The notes below the pieces were generated by a model that had not been told where the DNA came from, did no database searches, and saw only the letters and a list, made by a program, of their open reading frames with translations. From assembly GCA_037783415.1 (NCBI GenBank), contig JAZGTN010000179.1:846001-910000 (forward strand): 64,000 nt of DNA. The letters run 5' to 3'. Both the position numbers and the translations under genes were made by a program. Of the stretch, positions 60,412 to 64,000 are shown piece after piece. Source of the DNA: Leptasterias polaris. Taxonomy: Eukaryota; Echinodermata; Asteroidea; Forcipulatida; Asteriidae. The first letter of the stretch is position 1. Each line of letters opens with the position of its first letter.

Positions 60412-60532
60412 AGGGTCTAGTTTCACGGTTCTGCTTACCGCCAAATTCTGCGCTTACTGTATCTTATTTAGGACTTATTCTTTGGGCCTTATGCGCGGAA
60501 GTTCGCGGTAAACAGTGCCATGACATTGGGCC
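60412..60532. mobile_element. MITE, family GGGCCCAATTTCATGG (diverged)
   Basis: gtctagtttcacggttctgc-ttaccgcc at the left, ggtaaacagtgccatgacat-tgggcc at the right. Confidence 0.6.
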
Positions 60533-61085
60533 TTGTTTAACATGTTTTCAAATAGTTCTTGTTCCTTTTTTGGTTGGGGGATTTTGCCCCATAACAAGTT
60601 AGTTGAGTTTTATACAGGCATTTATTAGTTCGGCATTAGTAAGTTTTTAGGAAACAATGTTTGTATTTATTTCTAGTTGAGTTTGAAACTTTTATCCCAA
60701 CTAATAACCTACAGGTTTTGTTGCGTTGGATTTGATTTAGGATGTTGCAGATTATGACTTCCCACTCATCTTGTTTTAGTTCGCATTATTTGAAGAAAAA
60801 AAACCCATTATATCAAATGAAAGAAACTTTTGTTAATGTTGGGAATCATTCAATTTCCAAACTCAAAACGCATTTCATTAATTTCTACCCTTGCTCATCC
60901 AAGAATGCTGTAAGCTGAGCTATTTCTGTTTTTCAAATTCATATCTTATTTATAACAGTTTATTTTTGTTTTACCCTTATACCGATGTGCAGTAGGCACT
61001 GTCCACTCAGTGTTATTCTTGCATGGAAAAACCCACAGGCTATCTGGGTGGGATTTAAACCCAAATCCCCCCACATTCAAGAGTC

Positions 61086-61575
61086 CAGAGTTGCCAACTC
61101 TCCCTGATTCTGCAGAAAGTTCCCTGAAAATAAACCAATCTTTCCAAGAGTAAATTTGAAAATCTCCCTGAAACTGTTTCCCTAATATGTTGAAAAAATA
61201 GAATTAGCTGTTGCAAACTGCTTACCAACCAAAAGGACCTGTGGTATAAATGCAAAAAATAAGTTAGTGGCCTGACGTTTCGACCCTAGCAGAGTCTTTC
61301 TCGAAGGCTTTCTCTTTCAGCCTTGAAAGACTCTGCTAGGGTCGAAACGTCAGGCCACTAACTTATTTTTTCCCTAATATGTTGAATGTAATTTCAATAC
61401 AATACAATAAATACATTTATAGAGTGCTCTTACTCATCAAAAGATGGTTTCACAGTGCTGAACAGAGTCAAGAGAGAAAACAAAAATCGAGCAGATTGTT
61501 CAAATAATTCTAGATATCTCCCTGATCTTTGTACAAAATCTCCTTGATTGCAAGATGAAAATGTTGGCAGCTCTC
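61086..61575. mobile_element. MITE, family CAGAGCTGCCAAC, with insertions
   Basis: Ends agagttgccaactctccctg and atgttggcagctct; interrupted by the hairpin element 61194-61368 and apparently by a second segment (about 61393-61500). Confidence 0.6.
61194..61368. mobile_element. Hairpin element with 43-bp perfect inverted repeat
   Basis: Arms 61258-61300 and 61325-61367 are perfect inverse copies over 43 bp. The insertion is bracketed by a 17-bp direct repeat, tttccctaatatgttga, at 61177-61193 and 61369-61385. Confidence 0.75.
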
Positions 61576-61782
61576 TAGAGTCTCATATTTAACATATGAG
61601 TCGACTTTATTTCTATATTTCAGTTTGCATGTGATCATATATATTTTTTGAGTTTATCATTCATGCATGAAATTACCAACACTAATTTGAACGTAACTGC
61701 TATTTTTCTCTACGCCTCATGTGTATGAACCCCCCCTTCTCTCCACGCCAATTTGCCACCCTTCACAAAACCCCTAAAGCAG

Positions 61783-61806
61783 CCAGAGTCCGAAGCGGGG
61801 TCCGAA
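61783..61806 (+). CDS. Possible dynein micro-exon (acidic)
   Basis: 24 bases encoding PESEAGSE, preceded by aaagcag after a pyrimidine-rich stretch and followed by gtgagt. Phase 0, so it could be spliced after exon 57 without breaking the frame. The acidic content fits the preceding insert. Too short to rest on protein similarity. Confidence 0.2.
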
Positions 61807-62029
61807 GTGAGTACCAACGTGTGTCTGAGTTGTCCGCCGTGGTGAACTGATGGAGCACCTAATAATAATATAACATGCTGTGTGATGCTTTATTACAATC
61901 GTGTCGATGTCCTGAAGTGAAAAATGCATGCATTGGTTAAAGGGCTGTGTTGATACAAGGCTCATTTAAAGAACAAGTGATGCGCTGACTTTCAGTGATT
62001 TCAGAAATGCAAACTTTTCAGCTGGTCTG

Positions 62030-62215
62030 AGCCCAATTTCATGGCTCTGCTTACCGTCGAATTCTGAGCTTGCGATTACCTTCCTTCGCTTACAGGGCAA
62101 GTGCCAAATTTCTGTGCGAGCTGCATTTAAGCGAAGAATGCCTGGTACGTTGAGTCTGCACACGCACAAACAAAAATTCCTTGCTTACCTGTGAAATACA
62201 CTTTAGTGTGATATT
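62030..62215. mobile_element. MITE remnant, family GGGCCCAATTTCATGG
   Basis: gcccaatttcatggctctgc-ttaccgtcg and cttgcttacctgtgaaatac match 36278-36493; the right end is missing. Confidence 0.6.
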
Positions 62216-62273
62216 CAAGGAACTTGACCTGTAGTCTATGACCAACAAATTGAGCCGTATACTCCCAGATTGA

Positions 62274-62388
62274 ACCTTGCTCGAATTGGCGGCTACGGCT
62301 ATGGCTCAATCATCATGCATTGAAGTATAGGACACCCTCGGCAACAGTTGTAGCTGTAGCTGTAGCCGCCAATTCGAATATGCCCTTA
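62274..62388. mobile_element. MITE, family GGCGGCTACGGCTATGG
   Basis: ccttgctcgaattggcggct and agccgccaattcgaatatgc are inverted repeats; 115 bp. Confidence 0.7.
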
Positions 62389-63645
62389 AGATCAGTGACG
62401 CTTAGCTAGCAATTTTGTAAGTTAAGTTTCTGCTGTTGATTATAGGCAGCTGCTATTGATACATGCATGCAATTTCCACTATTAGGACATTGAATCTGAT
62501 GGACTGCTGATGGTGTGCATTAATGTGTGGTCGTTACCATGGATATTAAACTAACAATGAATTTGTGGTTTTGGGATCAGGAAGACAAAACCTGCCACAA
62601 TGTGTTAGTTATGATGACAACATGGAGTTATCAGTGGTTTAGCGTGAGGTTGCATTCACACTTGGCTATGTTTGTCGACAATACGATACACACGCATTCA
62701 CATGGAAAAGTCTCTTGTTGTTAGTTACTCAGTGAGAAAAGAAACAAAGAGAAACAAACAAGTTAACTCCAAAACTAATTCTTCTCTTGGCCTAACCCTC
62801 GCCCCCCCCCCCCTCCCCCTCCAACAAAAACAACACCCTCAAACAAACAAAAACAGCAGCTACCAGACAACACCGCAACTTACAAAAAAGAGTTATCCCA
62901 CCTCACCTCTTTCAATCTACTTTTGCATTCTCACTTTGGACACAAAGTAATATCTTTGAAGTGTTTTTTACTCAACTCTAAAAACCAAAGAGTCTTGCAA
63001 CCAGACTATTCCTCATCCAGCCTCAGTGTGGATCATGAGTTTGAACGAGAGAAAAACCAACAATGCACAAATACAAGCATTTGTATTTCCCTCGTTTCTT
63101 GACCCAACAATAATAATAATAAAACATTATAGCACATATTTATAATTATAAAAGTGATCTATTTGAAACACAGCGCCTCACAAATAGACTCCTTGCATTA
63201 TGGCGTCACAAGCTCAAACAGCGCCCTCAAGTAGGTCAATGAAAACATATCAATGGCCTTGACTTGTAATGGGGGCTTGCACATTTTAGACGTTTGACCG
63301 CAGCAATGGCGGCCAATGCTAGGGGTCTATAGAAGAGACTAAACAAATAATGTAAAAAAACACTCCTTTATAAAACTTAAATGTGCATGCTCTCTTCTGT
63401 TCTGATGCTTATTTTTTTGCATGCTCTTTATTTGGTCTCAGAAAGTTAATCCGGCACATGTTTCAGACTATTTTTTGTTGTTGCACTTGTTAACCATTAA
63501 TTGTGTTTTTTTGTTGCCTTAATGTTGTTATAATATGTGAACAGAGTTCTGTTTGGAATGTGTATATTTTTCTGTTGTGAACTGCATGCGATTTTGATTT
63601 TGTGTTTTTGTTTAAAGATACTTGCAAATTCCTTTTTTAAATTTC
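62389..63645. other. 3' flank or intron, no recognised gene
   Basis: AT-rich with poly-C and A-rich runs near 62800-62850. I see no dynein exon and no conserved ORF. Confidence 0.4.
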
Positions 63646-63649
63646 CTTT

Positions 63650-63932
63650 CTTAAAAGTATAAAACATTGTGAGAAACCACTCCCTCTGAAGTAACTTAGT
63701 TTTTGAGAAAGAGGTAATTTCTCACTAAAATAATAAAAGCCTTTTATTCCTATCTGAAAGCACACTAATTTGTACAACAAGGGTGTTTTTTCTTTCATCA
63801 TTTTCTTGCAATTTCAATGACCAATTGAGCCCAAATTTTCACAGGCTTGTTATTTTATGCATATGTTGGGATACACCAAGTGAGAATACTGGTCTTTGAC
63901 AATTACAAAACGTGTTCAGTGCCTTTAAGCAG
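63650..63932. mobile_element. TTAA-type MITE, family AGG...CCT, reverse copy
   Basis: Complement of the 21869 copy: gtgagaatactggtctttga and gtgttcagtgcctttaa at the right; the left end is truncated or diverged. Confidence 0.65.
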
Positions 63933-64000
63933 TGAAACTTTTGCAGTGAAATTCAAATTCTAACTTTGTTGTCCGTCTTGTTTTCTTCTTCCCCAACAAA

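Noticed and set aside
62480..62560. Possible terminal dynein exon containing DGLLMV
   Set aside because: Resembles the expected DGVLVHG only over a few residues, then diverges and meets a stop; no further dynein sequence follows.

Overview
This window is animal nuclear DNA. It carries a large intron-rich gene with GT-AG introns, many tRNA-derived SINEs, many short inverted-repeat (MITE-like) elements and one complete Ty3/Gypsy retrotransposon. The repeat mix and a Mag-type LTR element with very short LTRs suggest a marine invertebrate deuterostome, most likely an echinoderm. That placement is inference, because no host marker gene gives the species.

Layout. Positions 1-4373 are two near-identical copies of a unit of about 2.3 kb in direct tandem (1-2326 and 2327-4373). 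Each carries a foldback element and a tRNA-like Pol III segment; only the first copy carries a further 0.18 kb inverted-repeat insertion. Positions 4401-9299 are a complete Mag-clade LTR retrotransposon with two identical 131-bp LTRs, a 5-bp target-site duplication, a primer-binding site, a polypurine tract and a Gag-Pol reading frame that is broken once inside gag. Positions 9843-59427 hold 57 plus-strand exons of one axonemal dynein heavy chain gene, best matched to the DNAH6 type of inner-arm, single-headed dynein. From about 59428 to 64000 I see only repeats and possibly one micro-exon.

The dynein exons join in consistent phase into about 3,455 codons: late tail, linker, AAA1 to AAA4 with their nucleotide-binding motifs, stalk with microtubule-binding domain, AAA5, AAA6 and most of the C-terminal domain. 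The first several hundred residues and the last exon or exons lie outside the window. Two places do not read as a normal dynein: a one-base frame shift in exon 2, and a pair of compensating indels that destroy a highly conserved AAA1 motif in exon 15. They are either assembly errors or real lesions.

The introns are packed with mobile DNA: at least two tRNA-SINE families, a TTAA-flanked MITE family with about six copies, several other inverted-repeat families, LINE-like 3' ends, an 18-copy 56-bp minisatellite, an array of about 34-bp hairpin-forming repeats, and nested insertions. No bacterial-type system, CRISPR array, rRNA or intact tRNA gene was seen.
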